Assembly: GCA_037962975.1 (NCBI GenBank)
Contig: CM075670.1
Coordinates: forward strand, 87,857,501 to 87,921,500
DNA from: Clitoria ternatea
Taxonomy: Eukaryota > Streptophyta > Magnoliopsida > Fabales > Fabaceae
Direction of reading: 5' to 3'
Length of the DNA: 64,000 nt
The position numbers and the translations under genes were made by a program. Positions 54,866 through 64,000 of the stretch are shown piece after piece. Under the pieces are notes generated by a model, which saw nothing but the letters and a program-made list of their open reading frames with translations, was not told the origin of the DNA and searched no databases. Position 1 is the stretch's first letter. Each line of letters opens with the position of its first letter.

Positions 54866-55881
54866 ATGTCTTCCTCTAGAACTGTGAAGAGAGCTAGGTC
54901 CTCCATGGCCCAAACCAACAACCCCCTTGACTTCTCAAGGTTCTTCTCCATACCAAGAGACCTTCAAAATTTCATCAAGAACTTCTCTGAAAAGGACATA
55001 ATCTCCCCTCATTTCATCAATGCTGAAGTATTTGACCACCCTAGCTTTACCTTCACCCAATCCCTTCATCATTATAATCTTTTTCCTTTCCTTACTCTTA
55101 AGGAAGAATTTTACTACCCCGAACTCATGAGAGTTTTCTTCTGCAACTTAAGGATAGTTGATAGGTTGCTTGAGGCAAGAGTCAAAAATGTGACTCTTAG
55201 GATTACAAATGAGCAACTGGCTAAGATAACCCAACTTCTGATCTCTGATGCTGAATTTGTTGGTGGCAATCCGGAAGATGAGTGAGAATTCAATGCCATT
55301 ACTACCCATCAATCTCTTTGTGAGGCTGACCACCCCTGAAGCAATCACAAACTGGTAGGCCATCTCACTCTTAATAATCATCTTCTCCACTTCTTTTTGG
55401 TTAAGCTTCTTGTTCCTCTGGTGGCAACTATGCCTTGGTTGAGGAGGATGATGTCCTCCTAATGTGAGCTATGCACAATGAGAAGGAGATCAACTGGATT
55501 CAACTCCTTAAATTGCACATGCTCAAAGCCAAGGACCAATAAAAACTTCCCTATGCTATCCTCCTCACCAAAATCTTCAAAGCATTTGGTGTTGATCTTG
55601 CCGGGGAATTTGCTGAGAAGGTACCCCCAAAATCATGCATTAGAACCCATTATCTCACAAAGATGGGCATAATTTTTGTCAATTGGGCTTGGATGTCCAA
55701 GATGGAAGGTATTCATGCTAACATTTCTTTTGAGGCTCCAGTAAATGATCCTGTTCCTCCTCCTCCTTCCATACAAGCACCTCAAAGCGAACCCTCTGCT
55801 CCCACTAATCCCTTCACTTCACTTTATTCACATCTAGATCGACGTTTTGATAGACTTAAGAACACTCTTCAAGAGTTTTAA
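54866..55881 (+). pseudogene. SIRE-2 ORF3 (putative plant transposon protein family), decayed
   Basis: Begins MSSSRTVKRARSSMAQ, a basic start that could be a nuclear signal, then LDFSRFFSIPRDLQNFIKNF, EEFYYPELMRVFFCNLRIVD and a stop at 55283 after GNPEDE. The frame continues with frameshifts through HNEKEINWIQLL-like, LPYAILLTKIFKAFGVDLAG-like and MGIIFVNWAWMSKME blocks to a Pro-rich linker (DPVPPPPSIQAP) and LDRRFDRLKNTLQEF, ending at 55879-55881. Order and length (about 335 codons if unbroken) match SIRE-1 ORF3. It is not an envelope-type protein: I see no signal peptide or transmembrane segment. Confidence 0.75.
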
Positions 55882-56366
55882 ATGACCGAGCAACAACACT
55901 ATGAACTCATGCAACAACGTTATGAAGAGCAGTCTCACCAAATTTCTGAATTTTGCTTTTTTAATCCGGATAATTAGATCCTAGTTTATCATGTTTTGTT
56001 AGGATATCTTTGATTATGTTTTTCCTTTCTGCAAATTTTCTTCATGTACCTTTCCTTTCAATGAATGCAATTTCCTTTCAATTATGTCTCTATTGTCTCA
56101 TTCATTTTTGATGATTACAAAGGGAGAGAATAATTAAAGTTTATCTAAAGTAATTGAATCTATTAAAATCTGAATTTGCTAAAAACAACAAGTGGTTATC
56201 TTTATTTTTTTGGCAAAAACTCCTTTAGATAAGGGAAGATAATTTTTGAAATAACTCTAAAGATAATGATTAAGAGATAACCTTAGAGATAAATTTAGAG
56301 ATAATCATTGGTGATAATTTTATTTGAACTAACACCCTCATGAGATGAACATTGTTTATCATCATC
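55882..56366 (+). other. SIRE-2 3' untranslated region
   Basis: No gene. An AT-rich segment with repeated gataa blocks (56150-56320: gataattttt, gataatgatt, gataacctta, gataatcatt) lies before the polypurine tract. Confidence 0.5.
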
Positions 56367-56380
56367 AAAAAGGGGGAGAA
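56367..56380 (+). other. Polypurine tract of SIRE-2
   Basis: AAAAAGGGGGAGAA immediately before the LTR B start TGTGTTTG. It fixes the LTR 5' boundary. Confidence 0.93.
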
Positions 56381-57903
56381 TGTGTTTGAATATGTATTTC
56401 AGGTTGAATAATTTTGATAATGACAAAAGGAATTGAAGACTTAAAGCAAAAGGCTCAAACTACCATGAAAACAGAGAAAACAGCATCAGACTTGCAAAAA
56501 CACGTAAGCTAATCGATTACAAGACTAGAGCTAATCGACTACGAAGCTTCTGTCTGTTACATAATTGATTACAAGATCTCTCCTAATCGATTAGAGAGCT
56601 TTTTTTTGTCACCTAATCGATTGCACCAAGGAAGCCAATCGATTACCAAGCTGAGAAAATGAATTAAAAGCATCAGGTGCATCTGCTAATCGAATACAAG
56701 GCTGCCACAATCGATTACCAGTGTTCTGTAATGTCACTAAACGATTACAACTTAAGAACTAATCGATTACAGAGTTTCTGTTTGATACCCAATCGATTAC
56801 ACATAAGCTACAATCGATTACCATGCTGCGTAACCAAATTAAATGCATCAGGTGCCACACATAATCGACTACAAGGTAAAGAACAGTCGATTAGCAAGGT
56901 TCTGTCTCTTAGCTAATCGATTACGTGGGAAATGCTAATCAATTACAAGTCCAATTACACTGAAGAATTCAAAGTGTAATCGATTACAGCTCGAGGCCTA
57001 ATCGATTACCTTAGTACTAGAATTTGGGGAAAAGTGTTTTTAAGTGGGAAACCAGATCACTTCTCCATTGTTACTCCAATGCCCATGCTGTGCAACAGCT
57101 CTGAAGACTTTAGGGCACCTCTCCAAGGCCTATAAATGCAAGACTCCTTCAAGCTACTCAAAGTAATCAAATCCATCAAAGGGAAATCAAATCTTGAGTC
57201 TTGTGAGTTCTATTTCTTTGTTTAGTTTCATTGTTTGAAACTTAGAGCTTATATTTGTAAATCCTCTCTTGTGAGAGTTAGAAATTGTGTGAGCCTTCAT
57301 TTGTTCATCTACTCTATTAAGAGAGTTTATTGATTATAAAACCAAACATCAAAACACCAAGTTTATTTACTCTAGGTTGAGTGGTCACAAAGGTTGGGGT
57401 TCAACCTTTGGGTATTGAGAGTTTGAGAAATTGGGTGGGTTGCCCTTGTGCTAGTGAGGATTGAGTTCTTGAGTATGGAAACTAGGAAGCTGCAATTGCT
57501 CATAGCTTGTATCTCTAAACTTCAATAGTGGAAATCCTTCAAGTGGATTGCTTGAAGGCAAGACGTACACCGGGGTGGTGGAACTCGTTAAATTGGTTTG
57601 CAAGCTTTTCTTCCCTACTCTCTTGCATTTACTTATTGTACTTAATTGGTATATTGATTTGATTGTGATATTATTGCTTGAACTTGAGTAACTAGGCTAA
57701 GTTAAAGTGTTGCACACCAAGTGTTTGATAAATTGCCTTAGCAACATTTGCACACTTTCTCATATTGATTCTTGCTCTACACTTGCCATTTCTTACATAC
57801 AAATATACTTAGTGAAAAAGGAATCAATTTCAAAGGCATTCCAACTAAAAGTTTTAAAACTCAATTCACCCCCCTCTAGAGTATTGAGGCCACTTGAACA
57901 ATA
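56381..57903 (+). repeat. LTR B of SIRE-2 (right)
   Basis: 1523 bp, collinear with LTR A. It includes the CTAATCGATTAC cluster (about 56510-57010), TATA box at 57129-57140 and the C-rich end. It ends GAACAATA followed by GAATT and Ogre-3 LTR sequence. Confidence 0.92.
57129..57140 (+). promoter_or_regulatory. TATA box of SIRE-2 LTR B
   Basis: CCTATAAATGCA, identical context to the LTR A copy. Confidence 0.6.
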
Positions 57904-59249
57904 GAATTTAACAAAGGAAAGTGGGCCCGACAGGAATGATTCCCGCTCCTACATATTCTCGAGCTTTTGAGAAATCAGGGTTACGTAGTTCCTTGATTAA
58001 TTTCAAGAAAATATTTAAAATTATATATAAAATTATTTTTAATTGATTTGATTTTTAATAATGAAAGAAAATTTATGAGGAAGGAGAAATACAAGGCGAA
58101 GTAATTCGCACGTGCATAAACCTTCGAAGTCTTATATCGCAAATGTAGGCAAAAGTAATTTTGCACGACATTGCTCATAAGATTTTAAGACATTTATTTT
58201 AAAAGAAGTATACATTTAATATTTTCGTTTTTCAAATTTAACATAAAACTATTGGTTTTTATCCTTAAAAGATATTTAGATTTTTAATATTTTTTCAATT
58301 TTCTAGATTTTGACATAAATAAGAACTATCTACTTTTATTCAAAAAGAGATTTAGATTTTTGATATTTTTATTATCCTAAATTTAACAAAAATAATAAAC
58401 TATTGATTTTTATTCAAAAGTTTTAACACTAAATAACAACTAAGATAATAATAAATAATAGTAAATAATGACAGAAAAGAGAGGTATTTATTTTTCTATT
58501 TAAGAATTTTTATTATTTAAAACATAGTCTAATAACATTTCTATAATAACAACATTAAACATAACAAATATATTTTTGTGTTTATAGTGGTTTTTTAAGA
58601 AAGAAGTAACAAAAACATTTGGGCTTCTAAAGCCCAATACACCAAACCCTAAGGGTTTAAATTTTAAAAACAAGTTAAATGAGAAGAGAAATAAGCGGCA
58701 GAAAAGAATAAGGAGGAGAGAGAAAGAGAAGAAAGGGAGAGAGAGAGGACCAAACGGCGGCAGCTTCAGGCGGTCGCAGGGGATCTTGGTCGGCGTGGCT
58801 CGCTGTGGTTAGCGGCAAAATCAGTTCGAGCTCACATGGAGGGGTCTGTCGCGGGTCCGACTCCTGCTCTTCGGAGAAGAGGGGCCTGGTCGTGTTGTGG
58901 GTGGTCAGCGTTGGTGACGACGGCTTTGACGGTGGTGGCTACGGTGGCAAAGCTTCTCTGCTCTCTTCTTCTCTTTGCTGTTTCTATACTCTTCTTTTGA
59001 TATTTCATGCTCTCTTTTGCTGTTTTGTGTTTGCTGAGGATAGAGAAAAGAAAAAGGAAATCTCTGATTTTTTTCGTAGAGATTATGGTTCTGTATTGTT
59101 GCCCTTAGTTCTGTTCTGGTGGTGTGTGTGTTTGCTGGGAGTATAGAGAAATAAGAGGAAGAGAGTTCTTGAATTTTTTCAGAGGTAGTTTGATTGTTCT
59201 TGCTATTGGAGTAGAGAAATTTGAGGGAGAGAGTTTTTATTTTGTTGTT

Positions 59250-59313
59250 GATGAGAAGAAGAAGAAGAAGAAGAAGAAGAAGAAGAAGAAGAAGAAGAAG
59301 AAGAAGAAGAAGA
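59250..59313. repeat. (GAA)n microsatellite in Ogre-3 LTR
   Basis: About 20 GAA/AAG units. It causes false poly-Lys and poly-Leu open frames (59124-59354, 58905-59414). Confidence 0.97.
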
Positions 59314-59574
59314 GATTGTCTGTTCATGATTTTTGCACTATTATATTGAAATAGAGATTGCCATTTGTGTGTATTATTTTGAGTCTTTTGGTTCCATCCA
59401 CTGCAGTTTTCCATTTCTGATGCATCATTGACCTTTGTGTATGGTCTCTTTCAATCACTCAAATATGAAAAATAGGGAAGAGGGATAGAGAAATGTTAAA
59501 ATTCTAAAAATATAATAATAATAATTATCAAAACAGAAACAAATATAAATAAATAAATAAAATGGGTGTTCATA

Positions 59575-59603
59575 GCTGCCCCGCTTTACTTTCTTTCCGT
59601 GGG
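59575..59603 (-). other. Polypurine tract of Ogre-3
   Basis: Element sense GAAAGTAAAGCGGGGCAGC directly before the LTR start. It matches the Ogre-2 tract in form. Confidence 0.8.
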
Positions 59604-59749
59604 AATATGAATGTTTCGTTCATATCATGAAAATGAAGTAAAGGTGTAGACACTATTTCCCTAACTACGATGCTAAAGTCTGTGTTTATGAAAGACTCAA
59701 AAGGATGTCAGATTTGGCGACAGGGAATTTAAAATGGCATTAGCTTCAC

Positions 59750-61375
59750 AATCAAGAGATTCAAAAGGAAACTATCTTTGACAATGAGGAAATCAAAAGG
59801 AAAACCTAAATGGGGCCAACTTTGGCTTGAAAGTGCCAATCCTTGGCGATTAAAGCTTGAAAAAAATGTCAACTTTGGCTACAAGAAAGCTTAAATAGGG
59901 CCAGTTTTAGCGATAAGAAATTTGAAAATGCCAATCCTTAGCAATAAAACTTAAAGAGGTGTAACCTTCAACAATGAAAAAGCTTAAAAGGTGCGATAAA
60001 AACTTAAAGATGTGTCAACTTCGGCAATGAGAAGGTTTAAAAACTTGAAGAGGTGCCAGCTTCGACAATGAGAAAATTTGAAAGTGCCAATCCTTGGCAA
60101 TAAAAGCTTGAAGAAGTGCCAACTTCGACAATAAGAAAACTTAAAAGTTGTAATGAAAACTTAAAGAGGTGCCAACTTCGGCAATGAGAAAGATTAAAAG
60201 GTGCAATGAAAACTTAAAGAGGTGTCAACTTTGGCAAGGAGAAAGCTTGAAAGGTGCGATAAAAACTTAAAGAGGTGCCAACTTTGACAATGAGAAAGCT
60301 TAGCAACCTAAAGAGGTGCCAACTTTGGCAATGAGAAAACTTAAAAGCTTAAAGAGGTGCCGACTTCGGCAATGAGAAAGTTTAAAAACTAAAAAAGGTG
60401 TCAACTTTGACAATGAGAAAGCTTAAGAACTTAAAGAGGTGCCAACTTCGGTAATGAGAAATCTTAAAAGGTGCTATGAAAACTTAAAGAGGTTCCAACT
60501 TCGGCAAGGAGAAAGCTTAAAAGGTGCGATACAAACTTAAAGAGGTGCCAACTTCGGCAAGGAGAAAGCTTAAAAGGTGCGATATAAACTTAAAAAGGTG
60601 CCAACTTCGGCAATGATAAAACTTAAAATATACAATGAAAACTTAAAGAGGTGCCAACTTCGGTAAGGAGAAAGCTTAAAAGGTGCCAGCTTTGGCAGCA
60701 GAAAAATTTGAAAGTGTCAACTTTAGGGATAAAAGTTTGAAGAGATGCCAATCCTAGCTACAAGGAAAACTTAAATGGAGCCAACTTTGGCGATAAGAAA
60801 ACATAAAAGTGCCAATCCTTGGCGATAAAAGCTTTAAGAGGTGCCAACTTCGGCAATGAGAGAGCGTTAAAAACTTAGACAGGTGCCAACATCGGTAATG
60901 AGAAAGCTTAAAAGAGGCGATAAAAACTTAACGAGGTGCCAACTTTAGCAATGAGAAAATTTAAAAGGTGCGATAAAACTTAAAGAGGTATTAACTTTGG
61001 CAATGAGAAAGCTTAAAAGGTGTAATCAAAACTTAAAGAGGTGCCAACTTTGGCAATGAGAAAATTTGAAAGGTGTGATAAAACTTAAAGAGGTGCCAAC
61101 TTCAGCAATGAGAAAGCTTAAAAGGTGCGATCAAAACTTAAAGAGGTACCAACTTCGGCAAGGAGAAAACTTAAAAGGTGCCAGCTTTGGCAACAGAAAA
61201 ATTTGAAAGTGTCAACTTTAGGGATAAAAGTTTTAAGATGTGCCAATCCTGGATACAAGGAAAACTTAAATGGAGCCAACTTTGGCGATAAGAAAACATA
61301 AAAGTGTCAATCCTTGGCGATAAAAGCTTGAAGAGGTGCCAACTTCGGTAATGTGAAACCTAAAAGGTGCTAGCT
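59750..61375. repeat. Long array of GCCAA-CT-TYGGC hairpin units, Ogre-3
   Basis: Roughly 30 units of about 35-60 bp of the form aacttaaagaggtgccaact plus tcggcaatgagaaagctta, with or without an insert aaaggtgcgataaa. Cores vary as GCCAACTTTGGC, GCCAACTTCGGC, GCCGACTTCGGC and GCCAATCCTTGGC. It is homologous to the short third array of Ogre-2 and occupies the same position between the pol remnant and the polypurine tract. A larger-scale repeat of about 0.55 kb is visible (60660-60860 resembles 61170-61370). Confidence 0.92.
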
Positions 61376-62890
61376 TTAGCGATTAAGGTATCAAGACTTA
61401 ACATGACTATATGCTACAAAAACCTTTAGAAATGGGTGAGCAGTGCAAAGATAAAAGAAAATTGAAATTCGAGGAGACTCCTTTTGAAACTGTGACTGCT
61501 GAGGCGACTCACGACTGAAACAGAACAAATGGGGTAGTTTTAACTTCGGAGCACGTGCTTGGCTTAGTCTTTGTGATGAAATCTTGACGCGAGATCGAGT
61601 AACAAGAGCATCTTATCTTTACGACTTTAAATGGTTATTACTTTCTGATTTTATGTATTAGGGAAAAACACATGTTTTATCACATCAATGAAACTCACAA
61701 CATGAGCACGTATCGAAAAAGATGAAATTTTATTCGTGTATATCAAACAAGTATAGAGAAAGGAAAGTAGAGAAAGCAAATGAAATAAACAGAGTCAAAT
61801 AGAAAGGGTTAAGAGTAGGCAAATCGGGGAAGGTTCACAGATCCTCTAATGAATCCCTAAGAACAGCGCACATCTCAATCCCATATCACGACTTTGGGTT
61901 TACCCTTTGACTCTACCTCTGAAAAAGTAATTCAACCATAATCCGTGTGCCCCAGTTTGGAGTTGTACTTCTTGTATGGGAGGTTTTAGTCATATAACCA
62001 TAATTTTGACGCTAATTTTTTCCTGAGCCATCTTTTCAGGTTTTCGACTCACCGGGTCGCTTAACTTTTGCCTAGGCCACCCTTTTAGGTTTTCAGCCTA
62101 GCGAGCCTTTCTTTCTTTATGATATGTTTTTTTTCTAATCAAGGTTATGTCTTTCACAATAAAAGGTTTAAGTTAATTTCATTGAAACTAAACCTGTTTG
62201 GCCTTCCTTGATCTAATTTCATCCTTTGGGGGGAACAAATGTCAGTACGAAACTTTGCTCCAACGCCATGTACCAATGAGAGGGGACCATTCTAAGTCTT
62301 CTTTCTGGCTTTTGTTCTATTCTTTTTGTTCATCCTTTCCTTTTTTTGACTTTTCTTTGTTGTTGACTTTGTTTTCTTCTTTTTTTTTGTTTTTTACCTT
62401 TGAATGACCCCCCTTGGTACCTTTGTTATGCTCTAGCCGCTTTATTCGCCCTTAGCCGATGTGGCGAAGAACTATGACGCTAATGGTGTTGTTAATAATT
62501 ACTCAACATAGTAGACCATTTCCTTGGTTACATTGGCATGGGAAGTAATTACACCCCTTTAAGGATGGGGTGTTGATTGCGACAAGGATAAAACATTGTT
62601 TTTGTCACGTTCTTGACTTGATGACATCCGTGCCCCCCATGTAGAAAGGTGACATCCTGCTCGATGATCTAAACGTGCCCCGACTTGAGAATACGAGGGC
62701 ATTAGCTTGCCCTAATTAGTATGTGCGTAGGGCGCCAACCTTGATTCTTTTGTTTTTCATTTTTTTTGCTTTTTTTTGACCAGGCTACCATTGCCCCTTG
62801 ATAAACTGCCCCAGTGTTCTTCAGGGTATTAACAACTGATAGGGCTGAATTTCTTCAGCCTCTTGCCCCTAATAACATTGTTAACTCGGG
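61376..62890 (-). other. Ogre-3 internal spacer
   Basis: No gene. Parts are collinear with Ogre-2 16780-17900, for example 'gagcacgtatcgaaaaaga' near 61705 and 'tttcagcctagcgagc' near 62092. T-rich runs cause false open frames (62198-62407). Confidence 0.55.
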
Positions 62891-63010
62891 CGATGGCTCA
62901 CAGACTTACTCACCTTCTCTGTCAGCGTGATCAACCGGGTGGTCAAAGTCATGAAATGGGACCGCGATCCCACTATTCTTAGGAGGATCATTTTTGGATC
63001 TATATTTATT
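62891..63010 (-). pseudogene. Ogre-3 remnant of the pre-RT pol segment
   Basis: Frame with SKNDPPKNSGIAVPFHDFDH followed by PVDHADREGE and a stop, homologous to the Ogre-2 segment at 18108-18240. No RT active-site scrap was found beyond it, so this copy has lost more of pol. Confidence 0.55.
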
Positions 63011-63209
63011 CAATATATGATGACGAACGAAAAAGGAAGTAAATGAATAAAGGGAAAAGGATTCAAAGAAGAGATAAATAAAGCAAGAAAAGATATTTTG
63101 AAATTCGACACGCATTCATTGAAGGAAACTTGAAATGATAAAAACATGTTTTTACCCTTATTACAGAAACATCCGAAAGCCTTAGACAAAATAATGGGCC
63201 TAAAAAGTC

Positions 63210-64000
63210 ATTGAATATTTAAAGTCGTAGAGAGTTCAACGGCCTCCTAGTTACAAAGCTTTCTGCCTGGCGGGAAAGCAACCACCAAGTCCGTATCATT
63301 ACGGGAACTATCTTCAATGGCGATGACATCCCTTACATACCCCTCATCTTCCTTGGGTTTTGGTTTTGGTTAGAGGTGGAGGGCTGGCCCCACTGTTGTG
63401 GAGGATGGTTTGGCATTGGTTGTGGATTTGGTGCTCGGGTGATAGGCAGACCGAAATGGGATTGTGGCGGGCCAGGATAAGGGATTTGGTTATAGACGAC
63501 AACAACCACATATGGGTACAGTGCATAAGGAAAGAGGTTGGCAGGTTGAAAAATGGTAAAGGCGAATGGTCTCGGTTGGGCCCTCTTTTGGTCATAAGAA
63601 ATGAAGTTGGTTTCCCCATCTCTTTTTCTTTCGTCTCCTAATGTAGGCCTTCTTACAATAGGTGCCCCAGGTGGGCTTAGGTGATCTTCTCTTTCCTCAA
63701 ACCATTCTGGACCCTCTCCCCAATAACAACGATGTTGGAGAAATTGGATGACACACTACCAATCATCCTACCATAGAAAGGAGACTGGAGTGTATCAATA
63801 AACATTGCGACCACTTCCTTATCCGAGAGCGGGGGGTCCACTTGTACAGCCATTTCTCGTCATCGTTGGGCATATTCTTTGAATGACTCATTGTCCTTCT
63901 TCACCATATTCTGCAACTGAATTCTGCCAAGTGCCGTGTCCAGATTGTATTTGTACTATTTTAAGAAGGTGTCTGCTAGGTTTTTCCAACATTCAAATAT
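63210..64000 (-). pseudogene. Ogre-3 gag, C-terminal part, zinc-knuckle region deleted
   Basis: From the right edge the frame reads blocks homologous to Ogre-2 gag: PPLSEKEVVAMFIDTLQSPF-like (63780-63840), IGSVSSNFSNIVVIGE-like (63720-63770), KRAQPRPFAFTIFQPA (about 63545-63600), then NQNQNPRK near 63350. There it jumps directly to a region equivalent to the gag C terminus (DVIAIEDSS, about 63310) and ends near 63215. The roughly 100-codon interval that holds the C-x2-H-x5-H-x4-C motif in Ogre-2 is absent. Confidence 0.7.

Larger units (their letters stand above)
47220..57903 (+). mobile_element. SIRE-type Ty1/copia retrotransposon (SIRE-2), rearranged
   Basis: Outer LTRs 47220-48734 and 56381-57903 with target duplication GAATT at 47215-47219 and 57904-57908. 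It contains gag, pol and ORF3 in the same order as SIRE-1, but the primer site and first part of gag are missing; in their place is 942 bp of the Ogre-3 LTR (48735-49676), identical in origin to the sequence after the 3' LTR. A third GAATT follows the first LTR (48735-48739). Confidence 0.9.
46383..59574 (-). repeat. 3' LTR of Ogre-3, split by SIRE-2
   Basis: Starts near 59574 (TATGAACACC, with the usual TGTG altered by one base) and ends GGTCACGACA at 46383. The LTR portions are 46383-47219 and 57904-59574, about 2.5 kb in all; a duplicated portion lies at 48735-49676. Shared phrases with the Ogre-2 LTR include 'gggcccgacaggaat' and 'gaaatcagggttacgtagtt'. Confidence 0.8.
46383..64000 (-). 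mobile_element. Gag-only Ogre/Tat-type retrotransposon (Ogre-3), 3' part, with nested SIRE-2
   Basis: On the minus strand: partial gag at the right edge, a pre-RT remnant, a spacer, a long hairpin array, polypurine tract and a 3' LTR ending at 46383. Order and spacer sequences match Ogre-2, and pol is missing in the same interval, so both belong to one non-autonomous family. The primer site and 5' LTR lie beyond the window. Confidence 0.85.

Noticed and set aside
54866..55881. Calling SIRE ORF3 an envelope-like protein
   Set aside because: No signal peptide, transmembrane segment or furin-like site is visible; the conserved blocks match the plant transposon-protein family instead.
58905..59414. 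Poly-Leu and poly-Lys open frames
   Set aside because: Produced by the (GAA)n run in the Ogre-3 LTR.
62906..62950. Splice donor after the pre-RT segment (GGTGAGTAAG in Ogre-3, AAGGTAAGG in Ogre-2), suggesting the Ogre intron
   Set aside because: The downstream sequence still resembles the coding continuation (CEPP then ELARLL-like) and I could not find a matching acceptor and RT exon, so the donor is likely chance.

Overview
This window is repeat-dense plant nuclear DNA. I found no cellular gene, tRNA or rRNA that I could support. Every recognisable coding stretch is a broken retrotransposon or transposon reading frame. The mix of Ogre/Tat-type Ty3 elements with LTRs of about 3.6-3.8 kb and an arginine-tRNA-like primer site, SIRE-type Ty1/copia elements whose LTRs end in a C-rich TTCACCCCCC block, a Mutator-like element (MULE) and a hAT-like element is typical of a legume (Fabaceae). 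The genus cannot be decided from this sequence.

Layout, left to right. Positions 1-6580: the 5' part of an Ogre-type element on the minus strand (Ogre-1), with a long LTR, a primer-binding site and a decayed ORF1-like gene; a 475-bp hAT-like element sits in its LTR. Positions 6581-8773 and 36489-39250: the two halves of a MULE transposase gene (minus strand), split inside the catalytic domain by a SIRE-type element (SIRE-1, 8774-36488, target duplication ACCAT). SIRE-1 is itself interrupted twice: by a complete gag-only Ogre-type element (Ogre-2, 10770-25730, target duplication CATTG) inside its third ORF, and by a solo LTR of a third family (32019-34927, target duplication ACCCT) inside its gag. 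Positions 39251-46382: non-coding, decayed retroelement-like DNA with one candidate LTR and primer site. Positions 46383-64000: a second gag-only Ogre-type element (Ogre-3, minus strand, running off the window) whose 3' LTR carries a plus-strand SIRE-type element (SIRE-2, 47220-57903, target duplication GAATT). SIRE-2 is rearranged: a copy of the flanking Ogre LTR lies between its 5' LTR and its gag.

How the parts work together. The SIRE elements have gag, protease, integrase, reverse transcriptase and RNase H, then a spacer and a third gene (ORF3, resembling the 'putative plant transposon protein' family). Ogre-2 and Ogre-3 kept gag, the primer site, the polypurine tract and the LTRs but lost nearly all of pol, so they must have moved with enzymes supplied by an autonomous relative.

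Most unusual signal. (1) In both SIRE elements ORF3 is preceded by what looks like its own LTR-like promoter: a cluster of short palindromes followed by a TATA box about 100-120 bp before the ATG. The same palindromes cluster upstream of the TATA box in that element's own LTRs. The palindrome differs between the two elements (TGAATCGATTCA versus CTAATCGATTAC), but LTR and ORF3 spacer match within each element. This invites the hypothesis that ORF3 encodes a factor recognising its own element's motif array, analogous to VANC proteins of VANDAL transposons. (2) The Ogre-type elements carry several independent tandem arrays, each built around a short perfect hairpin, with base changes that often keep the stem paired. 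All reading was by eye; no alignment or database search was run.
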